From NCBI RefSeq assembly GCF_000208925.1, contig NW_001915001.1, positions 6,762 through 42,641 of the forward strand: a stretch of DNA of 35,880 bases. Reading direction: 5' to 3'. Position 1 is the stretch's first letter. Each line of letters opens with the position of its first letter. The notes below the pieces were generated by a model. It had not been told where the DNA came from, did not search any database, and saw only the letters and a list, made by a program, of their open reading frames with translations. Shown piece after piece: positions 1 to 9,242 of this stretch. Made by a program: the position numbers and the translations under genes. Source of the DNA: Entamoeba histolytica HM-1:IMSS (taxonomy: Eukaryota; Evosea; Mastigamoebida; Endamoebidae).

Positions 1-1229
1 TTCACTGTTTCTAATGAATCAGCATACAATATTACATTTGCTAAATACACTTTTTCTAATTGAACTTTATTCATAAATTCTTATTGAATTGAAATTTAAA
101 TTTTCTTTTATTTAGGTATTGTAAATTTTAACAAAAAAAGGAAAAATGTTTTAGGGTTAAAAATATAGAAAGTAAAACAGATAATAAGAATAATTTATAT
201 TCAAGAAACTTCATGTTTATCAAATAATAATAATAAAGAATTAATTAAGTGTTAATAGAATTGTCATTTATTCATTGATTAATGGATATTAATAACTTTA
301 TCCATCATTAAAATGAGTAATTTATTTGTTTTATTTATTATTTAGATTTTCTAGGTATTTTATGAATAAATCATTTTATTTTATTTTGTTTTATTTCTTT
401 CTTTTTATCTTCTAATTTGTTTTTCATTTTAAATAACATTTCATCTTCTTTCTTTATTTCTTATTTTATATTGAATGAATATTTCATTATCATTATATTA
501 TTATATATAAGTTCATTTATTATTAATATCATCATTTATATCATTTTCTTTTCTTATTATTATTTCATATTATTTTATTTCATTCTTTCTATTATTATTA
601 TTTATTATATTTCTTATTAAATTACTTCATCATATTCAATTATTATTTGATATTTCATTGTTTGATTTTGTATTAATGTTTGTGTGTTGTTTCTTATTTT
701 CATTCTTAGAGTCGTTACTCATTCATTTTCATTTAATAAAATAGAAGAATAAAAATAATAAAAGAAGATAAATAAAATAAGAATAAAATAAGATAAAATC
801 AATGATATTGTTATTATATTATTATGTTATTTTAGTTTTGATTTTATATTTATTATTTTATTTTTATCTTTTATAAACATCATTCATTTCTTCTTTTTGT
901 CATTTCCTCTTTTCTAAACATCACTTAATTTATTCTATTTATTCTATTTTCTTTATTCATGTTGTTATTTTATTTAGTTCATCTTTTATCATTTGTTATT
1001 TCTTGTTTGTTGTATATTTTATTATTATTATTTATTTTATGTTGTGTTATTCTTATTTATCTTTCTTATTATGTTTTGTTTATTATTGTTTAAATATAAA
1101 ATAAGAATGAAGAAATAATAACATAAATATGTTGATGTATTTTATTATTTCTTTATTTGTTTATTCTTATTTCTATTATTTTATTCATTTGATTCATAAT
1201 GAATTAATTCAATGAAATAATACAAATAA
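1..1229. other. AT-rich gene-poor region
   Basis: This stretch is almost pure A+T with long T-rich runs of TTATT/TTTATT type. The only open frame (417-620) is low-complexity Ile/Phe/Tyr that follows from base composition. I see no splice-linked coding, no tRNA B-box and no recognisable element in it. It lies beyond the 3' end of the TLDc remnant, so it may be decayed subtelomeric-like or repeat-rich DNA, which is inference. Confidence 0.5.
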
Positions 1230-1466
1230 ATTGTTTATTCATTTTATCTTATTTCTCTTTTATTCTTATTTCTTTTATTATTTATTAAAAACACCCTCAT
1301 TGGGTGTGAATATTTCATTAAATGAAATAAAATAAATCAACATTGAATTATGTCTATTTTTAATTCACCATTTCATTCATTGGCAGATGAATGAAATGGT
1401 TGTTCATATTCTTCATTGATTTGTTTTTATTCTTTTTTATTTCATTTTCAATTAATCAAGATTGAA
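1230..1466 (-). repeat. 3' flank shared with the TLDc pseudogene at 30600-30780
   Basis: Read on the minus strand, this region is colinear with 30600-30780 on the plus strand. Shared blocks include the 13-mer TTCACACCCAATG (here complementary to 1298-1310, there at 30716-30728), an upstream TTATTTCATTT..GAAAT stretch, and a downstream AAATAAAAGAGAAATAA-like stretch. Together with the adjacent TLDc coding remnant this shows that a gene plus its 3' flank was duplicated, with inverted orientation in this window. This copy carries an extra segment of roughly 40 nt. It also has a perfect hairpin ACACCC-TCATT-GGGTGT at 1291-1307 that the other copy lacks. Confidence 0.65.
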
Positions 1467-1660
1467 TCATTCCATTTCAATTACTATGATTCGTTTTGGT
1501 GTGAAATATTGTTTTCCAAAAAGTGCATTTGTTATTCCTTCATATTCAAATGTAGATTGATCACAATGTGATTTTGTTTTATTATTTTCTTTATAAACTT
1601 CAATAATAAGATCCTTTTCCAATGCAGGAAATACAACAAATTTTAATGCCATGGCTATTG
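1467..1660 (-). pseudogene. C-terminal remnant of a TLDc-domain gene
   Basis: The translated fragment ends with Phe-Xaa-Pro-Lys-Arg-Ile-Ile-Val-Ile-Glu-Met, preceded by a Cys-Xaa-Gln-Xaa-Xaa-Phe-Glu-Tyr-Xaa-Gly-Ile segment. This is the same C-terminal pattern as the second copy at 29914-30600, whose N-terminal half has a recognisable TLDc signature. TLDc proteins form a large family in Entamoeba and are linked to oxidation resistance and V-ATPase regulation in other eukaryotes. Coding similarity stops near 1660. The codons upstream of that to 1718 are unrelated and overlap the start of the coiled-coil element on the other strand. The N-terminal half is not found between 4091 and 4575, so this is a truncated copy, probably cut by insertion or rearrangement. 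Confidence 0.6.
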
Positions 1661-1669
1661 TGTAAAACC

Positions 1670-4090
1670 TTTGAGTCTTGTAAAGAAAAGCAAACAAGAC
1701 ATAGAAATCCAAGGTCATACAATAAAAAAAGAAATGTCAATAGCAATAAATAGCATAACAATTATAATAATAAAAATAAACGATACACCAAGGAAAAAGG
1801 GTTTAGAAGACGAAAGACACAAAGAAAAACAAATAAAAAACAAGGTAAATACAATAATAATAAAGATTATACAAATAACAAATACAAATGGCTAACAATA
1901 AATGAGATACAAGAAAGAATAAAAAATATAACAAGTGAATGGAAAGAAGGAGAATACGAAGAAATACTTAAAAAATATGAAGGTAAGAAGAAAAGATGGT
2001 ATGATATTCTTCAAGAAGTATATTCAATCAAAAAGAAAAAGATAATTGAAAAGACGAAAGAAGAGTTTAAAGAAAAAACAAAAGATTGGGAGGAAAAGAC
2101 ATTAAGGCTATAGAAGCAGAAATTAAAAACAAAAACCCAATTAAAGAAATGAATGATAGATGTAAAATTGCAAGAATAATAAATAGCAAAGAAAGTATAA
2201 AGAAAGTACAAGAAGAAATGGAAAATAAAGAAGAAAAGATAGAAGAAGAAAAAGAAAAAGAAGAAATACTTACTCTGAAAAATCAAATTACTGAATTACA
2301 AGGAAAACTTAAAGAATTAAGTATGAAAAGAATGGAAGAAGAACAAGCCATCTCAGAAGAAATGATGAGAAAAGCAAAAGAAATAGTTAGGAAAGAATTT
2401 GAAGAAGAAATTACAGAAATGAAACCACAAAATAGAAAGATTCAAACGAATTATGAAGAAATGAAGAAAGAAAATGAAAAATTAGAAGAAGAAAACTTAA
2501 AACTACAAGGAAAAATAAATGAGATAGAAGGAAAGAAAATCACAGAAGTAAATAATAAAGAAGAAAAAATCCGAAGTATCCAAGCTAATAAAAAGAAGAT
2601 TGAAAAAGAAAATGAAGGAATGAAGGAAGAAATTGAAAAGTTGAAAAAGAGAAACAAAATGCTAGAACAAAATGCAAACACATTAGAGAAGAAAATTGAA
2701 ATGATAAAGGAAAATACTAAAGAATTAAAGAAAGAAATAAGAGATAAAGAAAAACAAATCTCTGAATATCAAGAAATTGCAATTAAAAACCAAGAAATTG
2801 CAGAAACAACAAGAGAAGAATTAGACAACACCCAAAAAGAAAATGAGACACAAAAACAAATAATATCAAAACAACAAGATGATATTGAAAATTTTATCTC
2901 ACAGAAGGAACTAGAGAAGAAGAAAACGATGACACTTGTGATAAATACACAACCAGTACTGAGGAAAACATCATCAGGAACGATGGAGATGAACGAAACT
3001 ACTCCTATGAAAAAGACAGTAGTGGAAATCGAAGAGAAAAGCAAAGCACTGATTGTCAAAAAACAGGAGATGATAATCAGACAAGAAATACAACAAAAGA
3101 AAGAAATAGAAATTTAATTGAAGTGATGTATTGTTTTGCAATTAATTGGTTGAATAAGAAATTATATAAGAAATTAAGATGGGAACAAATTGAAAGTATA
3201 ATAAAAGTGTTAAACATCAATGTCAATAATGAAAAAGAATATATTAAATATATTAAAATATCACATAAAATAAAAGAAAGCACTAAACGGTACATTAAAG
3301 TGAAAGTAAATGATATAATAGAAGAGTAGAGTGTGATTCAATAATAAAAAACATCATATTAAAGAATAACTCTACAGAAATTGATGAAGAATATCTTAAC
3401 ACTCTCATCAATAAAGTGAAAGAAATGAAAGTAGAAAAATGTTCAAACATTAATTACTACTGGAAAAGAAAAGAAGCTGACCGATTAATAATGGAAATTA
3501 ATAATAGATGGATATGGTCAGGAATTAGAGTGCAGGATCTACAAGATGATATGAATATTTCAATGTGTATGCACCTCTATCTCCAAAATAAAATAATAGG
3601 AGATAAATTTGATGAAATTAAAGAAATCCTAAAGAAAATAAATAGACTAGAAGATTTAGTCAAGGGAAGGAAATGGTACAGAATAAAGTGCATCATGAAA
3701 TTAAAAGAAAATGATGAAGAAGGAATAAAAGTTAAAGCACTAGAAAGAATAAAGTACCTAAAATATATGATGACAATAATAAAAGAAAGAATTAAATTTA
3801 ATAAAAATGAAATAATCAGAATCAATACAAATAAAATCATGATTGATTCTAACAAGAAAATTAGAATAAGGAAGAAAGACCCAAAAAAAGAAATATACCC
3901 AAATAACGAGATTACTTTAGAATATTTGAAATTGTTATACGAAACACAGGTGAGATTAAATAAAGAAAATTGGAAAATAAAACAAATCACCTCGTGGAAT
4001 GAAAGATATAGAAATTATGATAGTGTCATAATAACATTAAATGAATTAAATTTAAGTATAATGAAAATTAGTAACTGGAAATATTCTTGA
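1670..4090 (+). pseudogene. Decayed long coiled-coil ORF, candidate repeat-element protein
   Basis: Following the coding signal across frames gives one protein-like track of about 780 codons broken by at least three frameshifts, near 2088, 2890 and 3326. An in-frame stop also lies near 1750, before any clear start. The parts in order are: an Asn/Lys/Arg-rich basic N-terminus (about 1755-1880); a helical segment with two conserved-looking Trp; a long Glu/Lys coiled coil (about 2090-2890); a hydrophilic Asp/Thr/Asn-rich linker that is open only in the third frame (about 2905-3110); and a helical, Lys/Ile-rich C-terminal region with several Trp (3123-4090), ending in TGA. The mix of basic N-terminus and coiled coil fits a nucleic-acid-binding ORF1-type protein of Entamoeba non-LTR elements. 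It also fits one of the Entamoeba repeat-element (ERE) families. No reverse transcriptase or endonuclease follows it. I do not recognise the family with certainty. Confidence 0.5.
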
Positions 4091-4575
4091 CACAATATAA
4101 AAGTAATAAAATACAAAGATAAAATATAAGTAATAGATAAAAAGAATAAAATTTAAATCTAATAATTGATATTATTAATGTATATCACAATAAGAATGGA
4201 GATAAATGAATAAAGAAATAGAGAAATAGAGATGTTAAAATAAAATGAATAATAGATTGAAACAATGAATAATAAATACATAAATTATTAATTAAATAAA
4301 GAATTGAAAAAAATAAAATTGACATTATAAAAGAAGTTAAAAATAATGAAATTAAAAACCTGAATAATGGAATGAAACAATAGTTCTACTACAACTAAAT
4401 ATACTCAGTAAATCTATCAGAAGAATGGTTATAGACAGGACTAGTCTCGGTTGAGCCAGTAACAATCGAAACTAATTCTATTAACACATAATTAATTATT
4501 ATTATTATCTTATTTTTTATTTTAATTAAAAATAATAAACTCAAAGTTCCATTATTTCACTTATAAATGATTCAA
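4091..4575. other. Non-coding spacer after the coiled-coil element
   Basis: This region is A-rich and has no open frame. The stretch 4381-4480 is less AT-rich than its surroundings and contains an 8-bp palindrome GACTAGTC, but I cannot assign it to a known RNA. It could be the 3' tail of the upstream element or the 3' region of the Nup53-like gene. No TLDc N-terminal coding is visible on either strand. Confidence 0.4.
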
Positions 4576-6024
4576 TTAATTCCAAATTGAATGAAGGAAA
4601 TTAAATAAATTAGAAAATAAACTTTTCCATGTTTGTCCATCAAAGAGTTTTAATAAGAATGATTCATTTGGATCACTGATGTAACACATTTTTCCTGCGA
4701 TCATTATTTTTTTCATATCAATTAAATAATTAACAACTGTCTCATCTGCAAATATCACTTTAACTCCATTTTTCCATTCAATAACATTAACAATAACTCC
4801 AAATTGAGACAATACATTTATAATTAATGGTGTGTCTTGAATTGTTAAGTTAGATAAAATAATAGCATATTCTTTTATATTTTGCACTATTGGACTATTT
4901 GATAATATAGAATTATTTCCTTGATTAAGTCCATATAATACAGATTGTTGATTGTTATTAAAAAGAATACTTGTTTGGTTGTTTATAGTTGTATTTGGTA
5001 AAATACTATTTCTTGAAATATTTCCAGGAATGGAAGTCACTATGCTATTGTTGATATTACAATTATAACTTGGATTTAATGTTCCTATGGGATTACATGA
5101 ATAAATTGATTGTCTTTGTGTTGAATTATTAATATATGAAGGACGTATTAACGGTACCATTCCATTCCTTCTATATGGTGAATTAAATGTTTGGTTAAAT
5201 CGTCTTAAGAAAAGTGGTTGTTCGTTTGTTGTGTTTTTCCTAGAAAGATCAAATACATCATCTAATTTTGACTTGTTTTCATTTGTTTCATTAATTATAG
5301 TTGGTGTTGTAACTTCTTGTTTCTTCTTTTCTCTTTTGATTTTATTACTTTCTGGAATAATTTGAATTGACTCTCTGTTTTTAATACTCTCTGTTGGAAA
5401 TCGTGATTTAGTAAAATCTTGTGGTGTGGGTGTTCCTATTCCTGTGTTTGTTCCTTGTCCATTTGTTCCAAATGTATTTCCTCCCATCATGTTTGTTCCT
5501 AATCCATTTCCACCCATCACGTTTGTTCCTAATCCATTTCCTCCTAATGAGTTTGTTCCAAATGTATTTCCTCCTAATGAGTTTGTTCCAAATGTATTTC
5601 CTCCCATTGTATTTGTACCTAATCCATTTCCTCCTAATGAGTTTGTACCTAATCCATTTCCTCCAATCATGTTTGTTCCTAATCCATTTCCTCCAAAAGT
5701 ATTTGTGCCTAATCCATTTCCTCCAAAAGTATTTGTGCCTAATCCATTTCCTCCCATTGTATTTGTACTTAATCCATTTCCTCCTAATGAGTTTGTTCCA
5801 AATGTATTTCCTCCAAACGCATTTGTACTTAATCCATTTCCTCCTAATGGGTTTGTTCCAAATGTATTTCCTCCCATTGTATTTGTACCTAATCCATTTC
5901 CTCCAAATGAGTTTGTTCCCATGTTAGGTATTGAGTTACCAGTACTTCCCATAGTATTGAATTGTTGTGAACCGTTATTTGAAGAAGGGTTGTTTGAACT
6001 AAAAGCACCAAAGCCACCTAACAT
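4576..6024 (-). CDS. NUP53: Nup53/Nup35-like FG nucleoporin
   Basis: A 482-residue protein with three parts. The N-terminus begins GGFGAF and continues into fifteen 10-residue units (residues 41-190) of the types GGNGLGTNxx and GGNTFGTNxx, giving dispersed FG dipeptides. The middle is Asn/Ser-rich. Residues about 385-455 resemble the Nup35/Nup53-type RRM ('MPPN') fold, with beta strands around AIILSNL and VIVNVIEW and a final MCYISD strand. The last 18 residues, WKSLFSNLFNFLHSIW, form an amphipathic aromatic helix like the membrane-binding C-terminus of Nup53. FG nucleoporins of this class link the inner pore ring to the nuclear envelope and bind karyopherins. The gene is divergent from RTF2 across 212 bp, which must hold both promoters. 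The match rests on architecture and short motifs, so a different FG protein with an RRM is possible. Confidence 0.68.
   Translation of the reverse strand: MLGGFGAFSSNNPSSNNGSQQFNTMGSTGNSIPNMGTNSFGGNGLGTNTMGGNTFGTNPLGGNGLSTNAFGGNTFGTNSLGGNGLSTNTMGGNGLGTNTFGGNGLGTNTFGGNGLGTNMIGGNGLGTNSLGGNGLGTNTMGGNTFGTNSLGGNTFGTNSLGGNGLGTNVMGGNGLGTNMMGGNTFGTNGQGTNTGIGTPTPQDFTKSRFPTESIKNRESIQIIPESNKIKREKKKQEVTTPTIINETNENKSKLDDVFDLSRKNTTNEQPLFLRRFNQTFNSPYRRNGMVPLIRPSYINNSTQRQSIYSCNPIGTLNPSYNCNINNSIVTSIPGNISRNSILPNTTINNQTSILFNNNQQSVLYGLNQGNNSILSNSPIVQNIKEYAIILSNLTIQDTPLIINVLSQFGVIVNVIEWKNGVKVIFADETVVNYLIDMKKIMIAGKMCYISDPNESFLLKLFDGQTWKSLFSNLFNFLHSIWN
5455..5904 (-). repeat. Fifteen 30-nt tandem repeats inside the Nup53-like gene
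   Basis: There are fifteen back-to-back 30-nt units, each coding ten residues starting Gly-Gly-Asn. Two unit types alternate irregularly: GGNGLGTN (or the variant GGNGLSTN) followed by two variable residues, and GGNTFGTN followed by two variable residues. Adjacent identical copies suggest recent unequal exchange. The repeat keeps frame in full, so the array is under coding constraint. The opposite strand is open through the array only because of the repeat's composition. Confidence 0.9.
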
Positions 6025-6236
6025 TTTGTAATAAAATTTTTAAGTGAGAAAACAAAAGATCAAGCAACTTTTTAAGTTCAAACCTAATTTATTGTTCATA
6101 ATCTTTTCATGTTCTCCTTTCTACAGGAGATATTACTCTCTTTTTAAAACTATAAATTTATAATAAATTTATAATAATTATTATAAAAGAATAAAAAATA
6201 AGAAGAACAAATAAAATTTATTTAATTGAGTGAAGA

Positions 6237-6893
6237 ATGGGATGTGATGGTGGTGTTGTTGCTCGAAGAGATGACCTTGTAAAAGATAAAAAAAAAGAAA
6301 CTAAAAAATGTAACACTGAAGATAGATATCGTTATTGTTCTTTAACACACAAACTGTTTAAGAAACGAGTTGTTTGTGATGTTGTTGGGAGGTTATACAA
6401 TAAAGATGGATTATTAAAGGCATTAATTAATCATGAAATGCCTGAAGAATTAAGATATATTCATAGTAAAAAAGATTTTATTGAATTAAATATCGAATGG
6501 AGTAATGGAATTATTGTTTGTCCATTAAAGAAAGTAGAGTTTAGTCCAGGTCATCAATTTGTAGCTCTCAAATGTGGATGTGTTATTTCTAAATTAGCTC
6601 TTGATGAAATCAAATCAATTAATGGAAATAAATGCCCATTGTGTGAAACAGAAGGATTGGAATTTATTCCATTAAATCTTCCACTAGAAGAGATGGAGAA
6701 ACAAATGGAACTTCATTGTAAACTCTTTGATCAAAAACAAAATAAAACAAAGTTTATTCAAAAAGAAGAAAATAAAATTGCTCTAGTAACTCAACCAATT
6801 GCAAACACAATTGCTGATCAAGCAAAAGTTAATGTAAATAAACAAGATGATGATGAGATATATAAGTCTTTATTTAAATCATCACAAAATTAA
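6237..6893 (+). CDS. RTF2: Replication termination factor 2 (RTF2) family protein
   Basis: This 218-residue protein begins with the family signature MGCDGG, then a charged stretch RRDDLVK and the Tyr/Cys segment RYRYCSLT. Residues about 95-145 form the atypical RING-like domain, with VCPL, a His in GHQFVALKCGCVIS and a terminal NKCPLC. The C-terminus is a Lys/Gln-rich tail ending EIYKSLF, a short motif also found at the end of RTF2 homologues. RTF2 acts in the nucleus at stalled replication forks; in fission yeast it supports site-specific fork arrest, and animal RTF2 is controlled by proteasome shuttles. The protein is shorter than the human one, mainly in the tail. Start choice is firm because the conserved MGCDGG is at the ATG. 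Confidence 0.9.
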   Translation: MGCDGGVVARRDDLVKDKKKETKKCNTEDRYRYCSLTHKLFKKRVVCDVVGRLYNKDGLLKALINHEMPEELRYIHSKKDFIELNIEWSNGIIVCPLKKVEFSPGHQFVALKCGCVISKLALDEIKSINGNKCPLCETEGLEFIPLNLPLEEMEKQMELHCKLFDQKQNKTKFIQKEENKIALVTQPIANTIADQAKVNVNKQDDDEIYKSLFKSSQN

Positions 6894-6956
6894 TTAAATA
6901 TAATAAATTTACTATTGAATTATAATTTTTATTTTGTATCTTTGTTTTTACATTCT

Positions 6957-7097
6957 ATGTTTCCAGAAACAATTAATCCAATTGGATATTTTATTGGTCT
7001 AATTATTTTATTTATTTTAATTCTCATACCCCTTTATCGTTCATACAAGTCTTCATCACATTCATTCAATGAACAAACAAATGAACATATTCTTTAA
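6957..7097 (+). CDS. Possible small single-pass membrane protein
   Basis: A 46-residue frame starting at an ATG 63 bases after the RTF2 stop. It holds one strong hydrophobic segment (GYFIGLIILFILILIPL), then a short polar Ser/Asn-rich tail. The layout resembles small tail-facing membrane microproteins, but the frame is short and the region is AT-rich, so it could be chance or RTF2 3' UTR. No family is recognised. The longer reading from 6915 uses a TTG and is not preferred. Confidence 0.3.
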   Translation: MFPETINPIGYFIGLIILFILILIPLYRSYKSSSHSFNEQTNEHIL

Positions 7098-7203
7098 TTT
7101 AATCCATTCACTTTTTAATTTACTATATTTTTAATAAAAAAAAACTATATATTATAGAATAATAATAAAAGAACAAAAAACAAAATAAGCAAAAACATAA
7201 ATT

Positions 7204-8847
7204 TCATAAATGAATATCATCAAGAGTTTCTAATAAGTTTAAGATATGTTTAGTATAAGTGACCTTCTTTAAAATGGTTAAATTAGGTTTGATGAATAAT
7301 TCTACTATCTTTTCACGTTCTGAACTGTCAATTGCTTCAATAATTTTTTGAACGACATAATTAGCAAATTGGTCTTGCATCATTTGTAAAATTCCATTAT
7401 TTTGGTAAATTTCTTCTAAAATTTGTTGACGTTCATTTTGTGTAGCAAATTTAAAACATTTTTCAATAACATTTGATGAATATTTTCCCATAGATAAACG
7501 AACAATATTTCCTTTAATTTGTTGTAAAATATTATGACGGTCATTTGGATATCCTCGTTCAAGTACATTTTGAACAACGTAATTTCCATATTGGTCTTCA
7601 GTTAAATCAAGTGAATGTGGTTCAATAACTTGTAATAATTCAGTAACACAATCATAATCAACACTTTCTATTACTCTTTGAACAACTCTACATCCATATG
7701 GATGTTTACAACATTCTAAAACAATTCCTTGAAGTGCATTAACAATATCCATCACCATTTGTCGATCTCCTTTTTCAACACATTTTTGAATAACATGATT
7801 TCCATTTTGATCTTCAATACATCTTACTAATGATTTTCTTAATTCTTCAAATAATAATCTTCTATCTTTCATTGATGCATATTCAACAGCTTTTTGAACA
7901 ACACGACATCCATACATATGTAATGTAAGTCTTAATACATTCCCTTTCATTTTTTGTGGAACAATATGACGTGATTCTGGAATAAATTCTATTGCTTTTT
8001 GTATTACATAATTAGCAAATAAATCAGATGATAATTCTACAACATGTTCTTGAAGTGTTCTCCATATTTTTTGTCGTTCATCCTCACTTCCTTTTTCAAT
8101 ACTTTGTTGAACTGTTCTACTACCATTATGTTCTTTACTCATTGAAACATAGTCAAGAGTAACATTGTCATTTATTGGATATATATATCCAAAATTTATT
8201 GGATAACTATTTCCATTATATTGGTAATTAGGTTGATATTGTTGTTGGTAACGTGAATATCTATTCATTTGATTATCTTCTTCATAACTTTCACTTTCCT
8301 CTTCTTCTGAACTTTCTTCACTACTCTCACTTTCTTCTTCACTATCTTCTTCACTGTTACCTTCTTCTGAACTTTCATTTGTATTATCTTCTTCACTGTT
8401 ATCTTCTTCACTATTATCATCGTCATCTTCTTCTTCATAACTTTCTTCATTTTCGATTCTTAATTCATTTCGAAGATTAGGACCTGATAAACCCTCTAAT
8501 ATTTTATCTAAATTAAATGGTGTTGTTTTAAATGCTTTCTTTAAAACACTTTCATAACCTTTTGGAAGGTTTTCTTCAAATAATGGTTTTGGTAATCTTG
8601 GATCAGCAGGCTTTTGTTGGAAATAATATTGGTGATATTCAGGATGAGCTCTATACGCTTGTTTTTCTAAGTCCTCTAAACTAATTACTTCTCCAGAACT
8701 TCCAATTCTATCCATTTGAGGAGGTGCAGAAGTAGATCTCGACTCATTGAACAAGAGTTGTTGAACAATGTCCTTTGATGTGTTTGTCATGTTCAATGAC
8801 ACCCTGATTTCTTTTACTATTTTTTTACTCTCATTTTTATGGTTCAT
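7204..8847 (-). CDS. Pumilio-family (PUF) RNA-binding protein
   Basis: This 547-residue protein has a C-terminal Pumilio homology domain (about residues 225-540) with eight recognisable repeats. Its N-terminal half is disordered, with a Glu/Asp/Ser-rich acidic tract at about 133-195. The base-contacting triplets read from the repeats are S/R/Q, N/Y/Q, C/R/Q, N/H/Q, C/R/Q, N/Y/Q, S/N/E and N/Y/Q for repeats 1-8. By the established PUF code, read from repeat 8 to repeat 1, this predicts 5'-UGUAUAUA-3', the classical Pumilio response element. PUF proteins bind 3' UTRs in the cytoplasm and usually repress translation or promote deadenylation. The domain is complete, with the short end caps expected, and the gene is intact. 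Targets cannot be known from this window. Confidence 0.93.
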   Translation of the reverse strand: MNHKNESKKIVKEIRVSLNMTNTSKDIVQQLLFNESRSTSAPPQMDRIGSSGEVISLEDLEKQAYRAHPEYHQYYFQQKPADPRLPKPLFEENLPKGYESVLKKAFKTTPFNLDKILEGLSGPNLRNELRIENEESYEEEDDDDNSEEDNSEEDNTNESSEEGNSEEDSEEESESSEESSEEEESESYEEDNQMNRYSRYQQQYQPNYQYNGNSYPINFGYIYPINDNVTLDYVSMSKEHNGSRTVQQSIEKGSEDERQKIWRTLQEHVVELSSDLFANYVIQKAIEFIPESRHIVPQKMKGNVLRLTLHMYGCRVVQKAVEYASMKDRRLLFEELRKSLVRCIEDQNGNHVIQKCVEKGDRQMVMDIVNALQGIVLECCKHPYGCRVVQRVIESVDYDCVTELLQVIEPHSLDLTEDQYGNYVVQNVLERGYPNDRHNILQQIKGNIVRLSMGKYSSNVIEKCFKFATQNERQQILEEIYQNNGILQMMQDQFANYVVQKIIEAIDSSEREKIVELFIKPNLTILKKVTYTKHILNLLETLDDIHL

Positions 8848-9242
8848 TTCAATGAAGTCGTTTCATATTTTTTTTCATTTTTATTTATTTTTCCTTTTAT
8901 TATTTAGTATTTTTTATAGTAAAAAAAAACAATATTTATAGTTTATTAGGGTTGTTTTACAAATTTTTGTTTATTTTTAATAATGTGTTTTAAATATCAA
9001 AAAATAATTTATTTTTTCTTAAAAAGTATAGAGGAAGGAATTTGGTGTTTTTATTAAATCTAAAAACAAAACAAAATATGGTTTATAGCTGAAGAAGTGT
9101 AATTAATAAATAATGAAATGAATGGAAAATAAGTGTTTTATTTTATTAATTAAATTAATAAAAATATATATTAAATACTATAATTTTTGGTAACTAAAAA
9201 GTTTAAAATGAAAAGACAAATGAACTTAAAATAATTTATTCG
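8848..9242. other. Divergent intergenic region between PUF and PDI genes
   Basis: These 395 bases are A/T-rich with several homopolymer runs and no coding signal. They must carry the promoters of both flanking genes. On the plus side the only named element I can point to is an AATGAACT box close to the PDI start. Nothing else is recognised. Confidence 0.5.
9219..9226 (+). promoter_or_regulatory. GAAC-box core promoter element of the PDI gene
   Basis: AATGAACT lies 17 bases before the PDI start codon. The GAAC element is one of three core promoter motifs described for E. histolytica, between the TATA box and the initiator. The match and spacing fit. Function is inferred from the motif. Confidence 0.5.

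Noticed and set aside
417..620. 67-residue Ile/Phe/Tyr-rich frame
   Set aside because: Low-complexity translation of a T-rich stretch with no start context or family.
4091..4575. Possible LINE ORF2, reverse transcriptase or endonuclease after the coiled-coil ORF
   Set aside because: No open frame or catalytic motif (such as YxDD) is visible. The coiled-coil element stands alone.
5426..6031. 201-residue plus-strand frame with Pro/Phe/Val/Asn repeats, and an overlapping 168-residue frame
   Set aside because: They lie opposite the Nup53-like repeat array. Their repeats are the antisense image of the 30-nt units, with no independent motif.
8253..8480. Frames of Leu/His or Lys/Val type over the PUF acidic tract
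   Set aside because: They are composition shadows of the GAA/TCT-rich Glu/Ser region in other frames.
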